Below, one piece after another: positions 7,335 through 15,520 of a stretch of DNA of 64,000 nucleotides. Where the stretch lies: the NCBI RefSeq assembly GCF_902499125.1, contig NZ_CABVPX010000012.1:62001-126000 (forward strand), read 5' to 3'. The DNA is from Burkholderia arboris (lineage in GTDB: Bacteria; Pseudomonadota; Gammaproteobacteria; Burkholderiales; Burkholderiaceae). Made by a program: the position numbers and the translations under genes. Every line of letters starts with the position of its first letter. The first letter of the stretch is position 1. The notes under the pieces are model-generated. The model saw only the letters and a program-made list of their open reading frames with translations. It did no database searches and had not been told where the DNA came from.

Positions 7335-9092
7335 TCAGTCGAGCCGCAGCTTCGCTTCGGCGAAGGCATACAGCGGGCGCCACAGCAGGCGGTTGAACAG
7401 GGTGACGAACAGGGACATCACGGCGATGCCCAGGATGATCTTCGGGAAATCGCCGGCGGCGGTGGTCTGCGCGATGTATGCGCCGAGGCCGTGGGCCTCG
7501 ATCTTGGTGTTGCCCCACTGCACGGCTTCCGACACGATGCTCGCGTTCCACGCGCCGCCCGAGGCGGTGATCGCACCGGTCACGTAGTACGGGAAGATGC
7601 CGGGCAGGATCGCCTGCCGCCACCACTGCCAGCCACGGATGCGGAAGTTCGTCGCTGCTTCGCGATAGTCGTTCGGGTAGGACGTTGCGCCGGCGATCAC
7701 GTTGAAGAGGATATACCACTGCGTACCGAGCACGATCAGCGGCGACAGCCAGATATCGGCGTTCAGGTGAAAGCGCGCGATCACGATCACGAACACCGGG
7801 AACAGCAGGTTCGCCGGGAACGCGGCGAGGAACTGCGCAAGCGGCTGCAGCTTCTCGGCCAGCTTCGGGCGCAGCCCGATCCACACGCCGATCGGCACCC
7901 AGATCACGGACGCGATCGCGATCAGCACGACCACGCGCAGCAGCGTGATGAGCCCGAGCACGAGCACGTGGCCGACCTCGCCCATCGTCACGCCGGTCGA
8001 GACGAAGCTGACGACGCGCCACACGATATACGCCGTGCCGATCAGCACCAGAACCGCCCACGCGATGTCGACCGTGCGCGACGCCTTCTTCTCGACGCGC
8101 GGCAGCGTGAAGCGCATCGCGCCCGACAGCGGCAGTCGCAGCGGGATCCGCGCCGCCTTCGCGAAGAACCAGCCGGCCGGTACGAGCAGCTGATGGATCA
8201 GGCGCGTGCGGCGCACGAGGTCGAGCAGCCACGATTGCGGCGCATCGCCCGACGCGGTGTTCTCCATCCGGAACTTGTCGGCCCACGCGATGAGCGGGCG
8301 GAACAGGAACTGGTCATAGGCGAGGATCACGACCGTCATCGTGAGGATCACCCAGCCGATCGCGCCGAAGTTCTTGTCCGAGATCGCCTGCGCGAGATAC
8401 GCGCCGATGCCCGGCAGCGTGATGGTCTGGTTGCCGACGGTGATCGCCTCCGACGCGACGACGAAGAACCAGCCGCCCGACATCGACATCATCATGTTCC
8501 AGATCAGGCCCGGCATCGAGAACGGCACTTCGAGCTTCCAGAAGCGCTGCCACGACGTCAGGTGGAAGCTGCGCGCCACTTCGTCCAGGTCGCGCGGCAC
8601 CGTGCGCAGCGACTGGTAGAAGCTGAACGTCATGTTCCACGCCTGGCTCGTGAAGATCGCGAAGATCGCCGCCAGCTCGGCGCCGAGCACGCGGCTCGGG
8701 AACAGCGCGAGAAAGAACGTGACGGTGAACGAGATGAAGCCGAGCACCGGCACCGACTGCAGGATGTCGAGGATCGGGATCAGCACCATGCCCGCGCGGC
8801 GGCTCTTGGCCGCGAGCGTGCCGTAGACGAGCGTGAACGCGAGCGACGCGACCATCGCGGCGAGCATCCGCAGCGTGGTGCGCAACGCGTATTCGGGCAG
8901 GTTCGACGGATCGAGCGAGATCTTCTGCGTCTGCAGGGTGCCGATCGGCGCCATCGTCTCGTGAAAGCCGACGACCGCCATCGCGATCAGGCAGATGATC
9001 AGCGGAAATGCGATGAAGTCCCACCGGTTCGGCAGCACACGCCACGCGGATGCGTTGGCGGTCCGGTTCGGATTGAAGAATCCGACGTCCAT
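7335..9092 (-). CDS. ABC transporter permease, two BPD_transp_1 domains fused
   Basis: The protein has 585 residues, twice the usual permease length. It has two copies of the binding-protein-dependent permease domain, each with about six membrane segments. The first half contains LDEVARSFHLTSWQRFWKLE and the second NDYREAATNFRIRGWQWWRQ, both at the EAA loop that docks on the ATPase. The start is the ATG of MDVGFFNP behind GGGGAGAG. The frame stays open far upstream without a better start. With the following ATPase it forms a complete membrane core, but no substrate-binding protein lies beside it. Confidence 0.88.
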   Translation of the reverse strand: MDVGFFNPNRTANASAWRVLPNRWDFIAFPLIICLIAMAVVGFHETMAPIGTLQTQKISLDPSNLPEYALRTTLRMLAAMVASLAFTLVYGTLAAKSRRAGMVLIPILDILQSVPVLGFISFTVTFFLALFPSRVLGAELAAIFAIFTSQAWNMTFSFYQSLRTVPRDLDEVARSFHLTSWQRFWKLEVPFSMPGLIWNMMMSMSGGWFFVVASEAITVGNQTITLPGIGAYLAQAISDKNFGAIGWVILTMTVVILAYDQFLFRPLIAWADKFRMENTASGDAPQSWLLDLVRRTRLIHQLLVPAGWFFAKAARIPLRLPLSGAMRFTLPRVEKKASRTVDIAWAVLVLIGTAYIVWRVVSFVSTGVTMGEVGHVLVLGLITLLRVVVLIAIASVIWVPIGVWIGLRPKLAEKLQPLAQFLAAFPANLLFPVFVIVIARFHLNADIWLSPLIVLGTQWYILFNVIAGATSYPNDYREAATNFRIRGWQWWRQAILPGIFPYYVTGAITASGGAWNASIVSEAVQWGNTKIEAHGLGAYIAQTTAAGDFPKIILGIAVMSLFVTLFNRLLWRPLYAFAEAKLRLD

Positions 9093-9588
9093 CAGGCGCT
9101 CTCCCCGGTAAGGCCGAACGAAGCCGGCAGTCGATGTTGATTCATGGCAAAGCGCACGGGCGCGGTAATTCGATTGACTGGCGATCTCGCGCAGGCGCGA
9201 GGCGCCGTGCGTGCATGCGCCGTCGCGGCCCGGTCGAGCCGGCCCGCGACGGCACGACACTACACCAACCTGTATTTCAGGTACAACCGTCCGGGGACGG
9301 CGCAGGCAGCGCACGGATCGTGCCCGGCGCGCGGTGGATGGCGGGGAACGGCCCGGCCGCAGTCCTACGGCCGGCATGCAGGCCCGAATTATGCCGTGAT
9401 CCGGCCCGGCCGGGAACCCGCCAGCCGCACGCGGGCGCAAACCGTGTCGGGCATCAGCAGCCGGATCCGGCGAAGCAGGTATGATCGGGGCTAGCCCCCA
9501 GGGTCTGTTTCGGCCGTCTCGTGGCAACGCGCGCGCGTTCCCCATGTAAACCGGCCCCGGGGATCGACCGACGAGCGGGAGGAAGGGA
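9093..9588. other. divergent intergenic region, no gene seen
   Basis: This gap of 496 bases lies between the ABC permease gene (leftward) and the small SinR/Cas2-like gene (rightward). Short open frames exist but show no start signals or recognisable protein. The stretch presumably carries both promoters. I found no convincing sigma70 pair or operator. Confidence 0.4.
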
Positions 9589-9855
9589 ATGGCAGGAAAC
9601 TTGGTGATCGTCTGCCGCGATCAGGATGCCGACGCGTTCTATGAACTCATGCAGGAGTACGGGTCGTTCCAGACGCGGCTGTCGTCGACGGCATGGTACC
9701 TGAACATGAACGTCGTGCCGGAATCGCTGCAGGAGGAAATCCTGGAGCGCCTCGGCCGGTATACGACCGTCTACATCTTCGAGGCCACCACGGTGACCTA
9801 CAACACGATCGACAGCAACGCGGCCGAGACGCTCGGCACGCTGTTCGGCGAATGA
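9589..9855 (+). CDS. small protein resembling the SinR/Cas2/VapD ferredoxin-like family
   Basis: This 88-residue acidic protein has an ATG behind GGGAGGAAGGG. By eye it follows the pattern of SinR-family proteins, which share the Cas2/VapD ferredoxin-like fold. There is an opening beta strand (LVIVCRD), a helix FYELMQEYGSF, then LSSTAWYLNMNV, a second helix LQEEILERLGRY and a strand TTVYIFEATT. The Cas2 catalytic Asp of the first strand would correspond roughly to Asp12 (CRDQD). No cas1, CRISPR array or toxin partner lies nearby. The family assignment is tentative and the function is unknown. Confidence 0.6.
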   Translation: MAGNLVIVCRDQDADAFYELMQEYGSFQTRLSSTAWYLNMNVVPESLQEEILERLGRYTTVYIFEATTVTYNTIDSNAAETLGTLFGE

Positions 9856-9862
9856 TGCCGGG

Positions 9863-9890
9863 CGGCGCCTGCCCGGCCGGGCAGGCGCCG
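9863..9890. repeat. perfect 28-bp GC palindrome between convergent genes
   Basis: The two 14-bp arms are exact complements (CGGCGCCTGCCCGG and its reverse complement) with no loop. The palindrome sits 8 bases after the SinR-like stop and 7 bases before the stop of the histidine kinase gene. It could stop transcription from both sides, but it has no T tract. The core GCCTGCCC/GGGCAGGC recurs at 1542-1561. Confidence 0.6.
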
Positions 9891-9897
9891 CAACCGC

Positions 9898-11214
9898 TTA
9901 CGCGGCCTGTGCGTGGGGTTCGTCCTTCGGCACGACCTCGAACGGGAACGTCATCGAGACACGCAGCCCGCCTTCGGGGCGGTTGCCGATGTCGCACGCG
10001 CCGCCCAGCCTGAGCACCAGCCGCTCGACGATCGCGAGCCCGAGCCCGCTGTGGCCGTTCCCGCCGCGCGCGGGGTCGAGCCGCACGAACGGCCGCGTGG
10101 CGGCCGCGAGGTCACGCGGCGCGATCCCGCCGCCGCTGTCGCTGACCGACAGCACGTAGCCGGCCGGCGTGCGCGCCGTCTCGACGAGCACGGGCGGTGC
10201 GCCGTACGCATGCGCGTTGTCCAGCAGGTTCGACAGGATCCGGTCGAGTGTCGCCGTCGGCAGCCGGAAGCCCGGATCGGCCTCCAGCCGCGTCTGGACC
10301 GTCGGCGCGTTCGGCGCGACGGCGCGATAGCTGCGTGCGATCCGCTCGCAGGCCTGATCGACCGGCACCGGTTCGCTGCGATCGGCCCCGCCGTGCGCAA
10401 ACACCAGAAACTGATCGACGATGTGCGACATCGAGTCGACATCGCGCACGACCCCGTCGCGCAACCGTGCGTCGTCCATCATTTCCGCCCGCAGGCGCAT
10501 CCGCGCGAGCGGCGTGCGCAGGTCGTGCGCGACGCCCGCCAGCATCACCGCGCGATCGCTCTCGGCCTGCGACACCTGCTCCACCATCTGGTTGAAGCCG
10601 TGCGTGAGCTGGCGCAGCTCGCGCGGGCCGCGCTCGCGCAGCGGCGGCACCGGCTGCCCGCGGCCGAAACGCGCGACCGCGCGCGCGAGCGAGCGCAGCG
10701 GCTGCTGCAACTGCCAGGCCGCGAACAGCGCGGCGATCACGCCGGCCGAGAAGATCGTGCCGAGCCACAGCAGCATCCGGTCGAGCGAGCGCGGCGGCCG
10801 CAGCGGCTGGACGGGCACGACGATCCAGTTGCGGTCGGCCGGCTCCTTCACCCACAGCACCGGCGGATGGCCGGGCACGCCGATCTGGACCTGCGTGCCG
10901 GGCGGCATGCGGTCGCTCACGTCGTCGCGGAACCGCTTGAGCGGCGGCGGCAATCCCGAATCGCCGCCCTTCGGCACGTCGGCACTGTCCGGCGACACGA
11001 GCCGCACGCGCGACGGCAGCGGCTGGTCCGGCGTGCGCGCGACGTGCTGGCGCACCGCGTCGACGAGGAAGGTGGCCTCTTCGACGGCATACCGTGTCTG
11101 CATCTGGTTGCGCTCGAGCCGCATCGCGAAAAACCACGCGAAGTGCGACAGGAGCAGGACACCGACGACGAGCAGCGCCAGCCGCCCGAACAGTGAATCA
11201 ATGGGTTTGCGCAT
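9898..11214 (-). CDS. EnvZ-type sensor histidine kinase
   Basis: The protein has 438 residues. It has an N-terminal membrane helix (ALLVVGVLLLSHFAWFF), a periplasmic sensor of about 120 residues, a second helix (WLGTIFSAGVIAALFAAW), and a HAMP linker. The DHp domain has the phospho-accepting histidine in GVAHDLRTPLARMR. The ATPase domain shows an N box (LSNLLDNAHAYG), SDSGGGI and GLGLAIVERL. Its start ATG lies inside the end of the response regulator gene (17-base overlap), so the pair is coupled. It should phosphorylate that regulator. The signal is unknown. The divergent Spy-like gene suggests envelope stress, but this is inference. Confidence 0.92.
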   Translation of the reverse strand: MRKPIDSLFGRLALLVVGVLLLSHFAWFFAMRLERNQMQTRYAVEEATFLVDAVRQHVARTPDQPLPSRVRLVSPDSADVPKGGDSGLPPPLKRFRDDVSDRMPPGTQVQIGVPGHPPVLWVKEPADRNWIVVPVQPLRPPRSLDRMLLWLGTIFSAGVIAALFAAWQLQQPLRSLARAVARFGRGQPVPPLRERGPRELRQLTHGFNQMVEQVSQAESDRAVMLAGVAHDLRTPLARMRLRAEMMDDARLRDGVVRDVDSMSHIVDQFLVFAHGGADRSEPVPVDQACERIARSYRAVAPNAPTVQTRLEADPGFRLPTATLDRILSNLLDNAHAYGAPPVLVETARTPAGYVLSVSDSGGGIAPRDLAAATRPFVRLDPARGGNGHSGLGLAIVERLVLRLGGACDIGNRPEGGLRVSMTFPFEVVPKDEPHAQAA

Positions 11215-11923
11215 GAGCCTCGCCGTCGGGCACGAACACGTAGCCGCGCCCGCGCACCGTCTGGATGAAGCGCGGCGTCGACGGATCCGTTTCGAGGATG
11301 CGGCGCAGGCGCCACACCTGGACGTCGATGCCGCGGTCGGTACCGTCGTACTCGGGCCCGTGCAGCAGCTCGAGCAGCCGCTCGCGCGTGAGCGTGCGCA
11401 GCGCATGGTTCACGAAGATCTTCAGCAACGCGAATTCGCTGCTCGACAGCGTGGCCGGCTTGCCGTCGACCGACAGCGTGCGCGCCTGGAAGTCCAGCAG
11501 GAAGCGGCCGAACGCGAACGGCTCGCGCTGTTCGGGCGCCGCCGCCGACGGCGTCGCGCGGCGGCGGCGCAGCACGGCCTGCACGCGCGCGAGCAGCTCG
11601 CGCGGATTGAACGGCTTGCCGAGGTAGTCGTCCGCGCCGAGCTCGAGCCCGACGATGCGGTCGACGTCGTCCGCGCGGGCGGTCAGCATGATCACGGGGA
11701 TGTCGTCGCCGGCCGCGCGCAGCTGGCGCAGCGCGGTCAGGCCGTCCACGCCCGGCATCATCAGGTCCAGCACGATCAGGTCGGGCCGCTCGCGCTCGAG
11801 GCGCTTCTCGAGCGTCGCCGCGTCGTGCAGCACGGACACTTCCATCCCCTGGCGCACGAGATAGTCGCGCAGCAGGTCTCGGAGTTCTTGGTCGTCGTCG
11901 ACGATGAGGATCTGGGTAGTCAT
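11198..11923 (-). CDS. OmpR-family response regulator
   Basis: The protein has 241 residues. The receiver domain (1-120) has acidic residues DDD at 9-11, phospho-acceptor Asp53 in VLDLMMPG, and the Lys of YLGKPF. The winged-helix domain (about 135-235) carries VQVWRLRRILE and the terminal FIQTVRGRGYVF typical of OmpR/EnvZ partners. ATG was chosen as start because MTTQILIVDDD begins the receiver exactly. Repeats of GTTAC/GTAAC in the upstream gap are candidate binding sites and would give autoregulation plus control of the divergent Spy-like gene. Confidence 0.92.
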   Translation of the reverse strand: MTTQILIVDDDQELRDLLRDYLVRQGMEVSVLHDAATLEKRLERERPDLIVLDLMMPGVDGLTALRQLRAAGDDIPVIMLTARADDVDRIVGLELGADDYLGKPFNPRELLARVQAVLRRRRATPSAAAPEQREPFAFGRFLLDFQARTLSVDGKPATLSSSEFALLKIFVNHALRTLTRERLLELLHGPEYDGTDRGIDVQVWRLRRILETDPSTPRFIQTVRGRGYVFVPDGEAHAQTH

Positions 11924-11979
11924 GGCTCGAAGTTTACCGCGCGAGGGCGGAGTCGAAGAACGAAACAAAGGGACGAAAG

Positions 11980-12045
11980 GGTTACTGCGGGTTACCGCGC
12001 AAGGGAACTGTAATGCACGGTAACCGGGCCGCCGCCCCACGTAAC
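11980..12045. promoter_or_regulatory. GGTTAC/GTAAC repeat cluster, candidate response-regulator operator
   Basis: The gap between the regulator and the Spy-like gene carries GGTTAC at 11980 and 11990 (10-base period). GTAAC, the same motif inverted, follows at 12020 and 12041 (21-base period). Direct repeats at one or two helical turns are what OmpR-type dimers bind. The assignment to this regulator is inferred from location. Confidence 0.5.
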
Positions 12046-12147
12046 ACCCGCCGCGACCTGCATCGCTAACCTGCGTCTTACCGGATGCGGTACTCGGCTT
12101 TCCCGGCACCGCATCGCCGGACCCTTTGGATACAAGGAGTTTCTGAA

Positions 12148-12702
12148 ATGTATAAGAAGACTTCCCGCGTGGCCATCGCGGCCGCCACCGTGCTCGCTCT
12201 CGCATTCGGCACCGCGCAGGCCGCGCAGCCCAACGACATGCCGCCGCCGGGCGGCCCCGGCATGCACCAGATGCACGGCGGGCACGAAGGCGGCCCGTTC
12301 GGCGCGATCATGAAACTGCACGACCAGCTGAAGCTCAACGCGTCGCAGGAACAGCAATGGCAGGCGGCCGTGAACACGATGAAGCAGAACCGCGACACGA
12401 TGCGCAAGAGCCACGAGCAGATGCGCGAACAGTTCAAGGCGCAGCAGAACCAGCCGATCCTCGACCTGAGCGCGATGCACTCGGCACGCCAGCAGGCCGA
12501 GCAGCAGAACGCGCAACTGCGCGAGCAGACGTCCGCCGCGTGGCTCACGTTCTACAACGGGCTGAACGACCAGCAGAAGACGATGGTCAGCACGGCGCTC
12601 AAGCAGCAGTTCGCGAAGATGGAGCAGCGCCACGAGAAGATGAAGGAGCGCTGGGAGCAGCACCGCGCGGCCGCCAAGGGCGCGTCGGCGCCGGCGCAGT
12701 AA
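12148..12702 (+). CDS. Spy/CpxP-like periplasmic protein (LTXXQ family)
   Basis: This 184-residue protein starts at ATG 8 bases after AAGGAG. Residues 1-25 are a signal peptide ending AQA. The mature protein is rich in Gln, Met, His and Lys. It has a His/Gly/Pro N terminus (GGPGMHQMHGGHEGG) and then long helices with the LNASQEQQWQ variant of the LTxxQ motif, repeated loosely later (LNDQQKTMV). Spy and CpxP are cradle-like helical chaperones or stress-sensor modulators of the periplasm. Divergence from the OmpR/EnvZ pair suggests it is a target or modulator of that system. The His/Met-rich head could bind metal. Confidence 0.82.
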   Translation: MYKKTSRVAIAAATVLALAFGTAQAAQPNDMPPPGGPGMHQMHGGHEGGPFGAIMKLHDQLKLNASQEQQWQAAVNTMKQNRDTMRKSHEQMREQFKAQQNQPILDLSAMHSARQQAEQQNAQLREQTSAAWLTFYNGLNDQQKTMVSTALKQQFAKMEQRHEKMKERWEQHRAAAKGASAPAQ

Positions 12703-12734
12703 GCCGGCGGGTCGCTTCCCGGAGCGGCACCGGA

Positions 12735-12767
12735 GGGGACGCGGGCATCGGCCCGCGTCCCCTTTTT
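12735..12767 (+). terminator. rho-independent terminator after the Spy-like gene
   Basis: A 12-bp perfect stem (GGGGACGCGGGC with its complement) and a 4-base loop are followed by TTTTT. It lies 32 bases after the stop and just before the convergent pirin gene. Confidence 0.9.
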
Positions 12768-12771
12768 CGTT

Positions 12772-13470
12772 TCAGGCGACGTCGAACAGCAGCACTTCGG
12801 CCGTCCGGCCGCGCGCGAACGCCACCGCCTGCACGCCGCCGATCCGCGCGCCGTCGCCGGCGGCCAGCGCGCGGCCGTTGACCTCGACGTCGCCGCGCAC
12901 CACGTGCACGTAGGTGCTGCGCCCGGCGCGCACGTCGAACGTCGCCACCTCGTCGCCGTCGATCAGCCCCGCGAAGATGCGGGCGTCCGCGCGCATCGTC
13001 AGCGCGCCGTCGCCGCCGTCCGGCGCCGCGACGAGCCGCAGCCGGCCGCGTTTCTCGTCGTCGGCGAAATGCCGTTCCTCGTAACCGGGGCGCCCGCCCC
13101 GCTCGGCCGGCTGCAGCCAGATCTGCAGCAGATGCAGCGGCCGGTCGCACGACGCGTTGGTTTCGCTGTGCACGAGCCCCGTGCCGGCGCTCATCCGCTG
13201 AACGCCGCCTGACCGGACGATCGCGCCGCAGCCGAGGCTGTCGCGGTGGGCGAGCGTGCCGTCCAGCACGTAGGTCACGATCTCCACGTCGCGGCGCGGC
13301 TGCATCCCGAAACCGCGCGTCGGCGCGATCAGGTCCTCGCTCAGCACCTGTAGCGCGCCGACCGGCGGATGCGCATGCGCGGCACGGCCGGCGGAAGAAA
13401 AGCTGTGACTCGATTCGAGCCAGCCTTGGCGCGTGTGGCAGCGTTCTTCGGCGCGGCGGATCTGGAACAT
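12772..13470 (-). CDS. pirin-family bicupin (YhaK-like)
   Basis: This 232-residue protein starts at the ATG of MFQIRRAEER; the frame stays open upstream without a plausible start. The two cupin halves are clear. The N-terminal one has EIVTYVLDGTLAHRDSLG and MSAGTGLVHSETN. Classical pirins hold iron with HPHR plus a later His/Glu pair. Here the HPH position reads QPR (GMQPRRDVE) while HSE is kept, so the metal site looks incomplete, as in E. coli YhaK. Some bacterial pirins are quercetin dioxygenases; that seems unlikely here. The gene stands alone, facing the Spy-like gene. Confidence 0.82.
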   Translation of the reverse strand: MFQIRRAEERCHTRQGWLESSHSFSSAGRAAHAHPPVGALQVLSEDLIAPTRGFGMQPRRDVEIVTYVLDGTLAHRDSLGCGAIVRSGGVQRMSAGTGLVHSETNASCDRPLHLLQIWLQPAERGGRPGYEERHFADDEKRGRLRLVAAPDGGDGALTMRADARIFAGLIDGDEVATFDVRAGRSTYVHVVRGDVEVNGRALAAGDGARIGGVQAVAFARGRTAEVLLFDVA

Positions 13471-13830
13471 GGCGCGGACACTCCGGGGGCAGATTCTTTG
13501 TTCGGGTTTACCTCCACTGTAGGGGGACACCGAACGCGGCACAATCCGCCGCCGGCGCACCGCATCGTTGCACCTGCGTCGCCAATTGCCGGAATACCGG
13601 TTGCGAATACCACGATTGCCGCAACAGCCGAATCGAAGAATCGATCGATCGCGCCGGATTGCGGTTTTCCGGGTATCGCGTTCGGGTAAAATACCGCCCT
13701 TTTGGCGCTCGCCTTGCCGGCGGCCGCCATCGCCAGAGCGCCGTTCCGCGATTTTTGGCCGTCTAGAATACGCCGCGGCGCCCGGTCCGACCGGCCGCGA
13801 GCGCCCCCGAAAAGCAACAGAAGGATGGAA
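13471..13830. promoter_or_regulatory. divergent promoter region of pirin and the basic amino acid transporter
   Basis: This gap of 360 bases has no gene. A good extended -10 (CTAGAAT) at 13763-13769 lies about 60 bases before the binding-protein start and probably serves the transporter operon; no clear -35 accompanies it. A second AT-rich block (GGTAAAATA) lies near 13686. The pirin side shows nothing specific. Confidence 0.45.
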
Positions 13831-14613
13831 ATGAAGAAGGCCGCCCTGTGCGCCGCCCTCGCCCTCGTGGCGGGCAGCGCCTTCGCGAAGGAGTGGAAGA
13901 CCGTTCGGATCGGCGTCGATGCCAGCTACCCGCCGTTCGAGTCGACCGCGCCGAGCGGTGAGATCGTCGGTTTCGACGTCGATCTCACCAAGGAAATCTG
14001 CAAGCGGATCAACGTGAAATGCGTGTGGGTGGCGCAGGATCTCGACGGGATCATCCCGGCGCTGAAGGCGAAGAAGTACGACGTCATCGTGTCGTCGCTG
14101 ACCGTCACGGACAAGCGCCGCGAACAGATCGACTTCTCCGACAAGGTGTACGACGCGCCGGCGCGGATGATCGCGAAGACCGGCTCGCCGCTGCTGCCGA
14201 CGGTCGCGTCGCTGAAGGGCAAGCGCGTCGGCGTCGAGCAGGGCTCGACGCAGGAGACCTACGCGAAGGCGTACTGGGAACCGCAGGGCGTGACGATCAT
14301 TCCTTACCAGAACCAGGATCAGGTCTATGCCGACCTCGGCTCGGGCCGCCTCGACGCGACGCTGCAGGACGAGCTGCAGGCCGACTACGGCTTCCTGCGC
14401 ACGCCGCGCGGCAAGGGCTTCGCGTTCGCCGGGCCGGAAGTGAAGGATCCGAAGACGATCGGCGACGGCACCGCGATCGGCCTGCGCAAGGACGATACGG
14501 ACCTGAAGCTCAAGATCAACAAGGCACTGGCCGACATGCACAAGGACGGCACGTACGACCGGCTGTCGCACAAGTACTTCTCGTTCAGCGTCTATTCGGC
14601 TCCGGCCCGCTGA
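13831..14613 (+). CDS. basic amino acid ABC transporter, periplasmic binding protein (HisJ/ArgT type)
   Basis: The protein has 260 residues with a signal peptide of 19 residues ending AFA. The SBP_bac_3 fold is plain: RIGVDASYPPFES, IVGFDVDLTKEIC, DVIVSSLTVTDKRREQIDFS, RVGVEQGSTQETY. The paired cysteines in CKRINVKC are as in lysine/arginine/ornithine and histidine binding proteins. It captures a cationic amino acid in the periplasm and hands it to the HisQM-type permease encoded downstream. ATG was chosen for the AAGGA site 5 bases away; an ATG two codons earlier is possible. A stem-loop separates it from the permease genes, consistent with higher expression of the binding protein. Confidence 0.9.
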   Translation: MKKAALCAALALVAGSAFAKEWKTVRIGVDASYPPFESTAPSGEIVGFDVDLTKEICKRINVKCVWVAQDLDGIIPALKAKKYDVIVSSLTVTDKRREQIDFSDKVYDAPARMIAKTGSPLLPTVASLKGKRVGVEQGSTQETYAKAYWEPQGVTIIPYQNQDQVYADLGSGRLDATLQDELQADYGFLRTPRGKGFAFAGPEVKDPKTIGDGTAIGLRKDDTDLKLKINKALADMHKDGTYDRLSHKYFSFSVYSAPAR

Positions 14614-14723
14614 GCGCCGACAAGAAGAAGCAACGGATGCGGGGGCGGCCCCGTGTCCGCGCAGTACAGGCAGTCAACCACGCGCCGCCCGCCCCCTTGC
14701 CCACCGCTCGCGCGACGGGCTCG

Positions 14724-14741
14724 CCCGGCACCGTTGCCGGG
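14724..14741 (+). promoter_or_regulatory. intercistronic stem-loop between binding-protein and permease genes
   Basis: CCCGGCA, a CCGT loop and TGCCGGG form a 7-bp hairpin without a T tract inside the 217-base gap. Such hairpins in amino acid transporter operons protect the upstream mRNA or damp readthrough, giving excess binding protein. That role is inferred. Confidence 0.45.
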
Positions 14742-14830
14742 GCGGACGGTCATGATACGCACGGGGCGTTCCGCGCAGCTTGGCGGGCGCGTCTTTCGCG
14801 GCGCACTGCGTGCGCCGTCAAGGACCACAT

Positions 14831-15520
14831 ATGTTTCTACAAGGTTACGGCCCGCTGATCCTCGCTGGCACCTGGCAAACCGTCAAACTGGCGGTGCTTT
14901 CGCTTGCGCTGTCGTTCCTGCTGGGGCTGCTCGGCGCCGGCGCGAAGCTGTCGCGCAACCGCTTCACGAACGGCGTCGGCACCGTCTACACGACGCTGAT
15001 CCGCGGCGTACCCGACCTCGTGCTGATGCTGCTGCTGTTCTACAGCCTGCAGATCTGGCTGAACATGGCGACCGACGCGCTCGGCTGGGACCAGATCGAC
15101 ATCGACCCGTTCCTCGCCGGCGTGCTCGTGCTCGGCTTCATCTACGGCGCGTACTTCACCGAGACGTTCCGCGGCGCGTTCCTGTCGGTCCCGCGCGGCC
15201 AGCTCGAGGCCGGCAGCGCCTACGGGATGACGAACTGGCAGGTGTTCACGCGGATCATGTTCCCGCAGATGATGCGCTTCGCGCTGCCCGGCATCGGCAA
15301 CAACTGGCAGGTGCTCGTGAAGTCGACCGCGCTCGTGTCGATCATCGGCCTGGCCGACGTCGTGAAGGCCTCGCAGGACGCCGGCAAGGGCACGCTGCGG
15401 TTCTTCTTCTTCACGCTGATCGCCGGTGCGGTCTACCTCGCCATCACGACGATCTCGAACTTCGTGCTGATGTGGCTCGAAAAGCGCTACTCGACCGGTG
15501 TCCGCAAGGCTGACCTATGA
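14831..15520 (+). CDS. hisQ: basic amino acid ABC transporter permease (HisQ type)
   Basis: This 229-residue inner-membrane subunit has about five membrane helices. The EAA loop reads EAGSAYGMTNWQVFTRIMFPQ and contacts the ATPase. The N-terminal pattern FLQGYGPLILAGTWQTVKLA and the RGVPDLVLMLLLFY segment are typical of the HisQ/ArtQ branch. It pairs with the following permease; the ATGA overlap of the two genes points to equal synthesis. The start follows an AAGGAC-like site. Confidence 0.88.
   Translation: MFLQGYGPLILAGTWQTVKLAVLSLALSFLLGLLGAGAKLSRNRFTNGVGTVYTTLIRGVPDLVLMLLLFYSLQIWLNMATDALGWDQIDIDPFLAGVLVLGFIYGAYFTETFRGAFLSVPRGQLEAGSAYGMTNWQVFTRIMFPQMMRFALPGIGNNWQVLVKSTALVSIIGLADVVKASQDAGKGTLRFFFFTLIAGAVYLAITTISNFVLMWLEKRYSTGVRKADL

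Noticed and set aside
9134..9494. Two plus-strand frames upstream of the SinR-like gene
   Set aside because: Overlapping frames of similar length with arginine-rich content and no ribosome site; taken as non-coding.
9589..9855. CRISPR adaptation gene cas2
   Set aside because: No cas1, no other cas genes and no repeat array anywhere in the window; only the fold pattern is similar.
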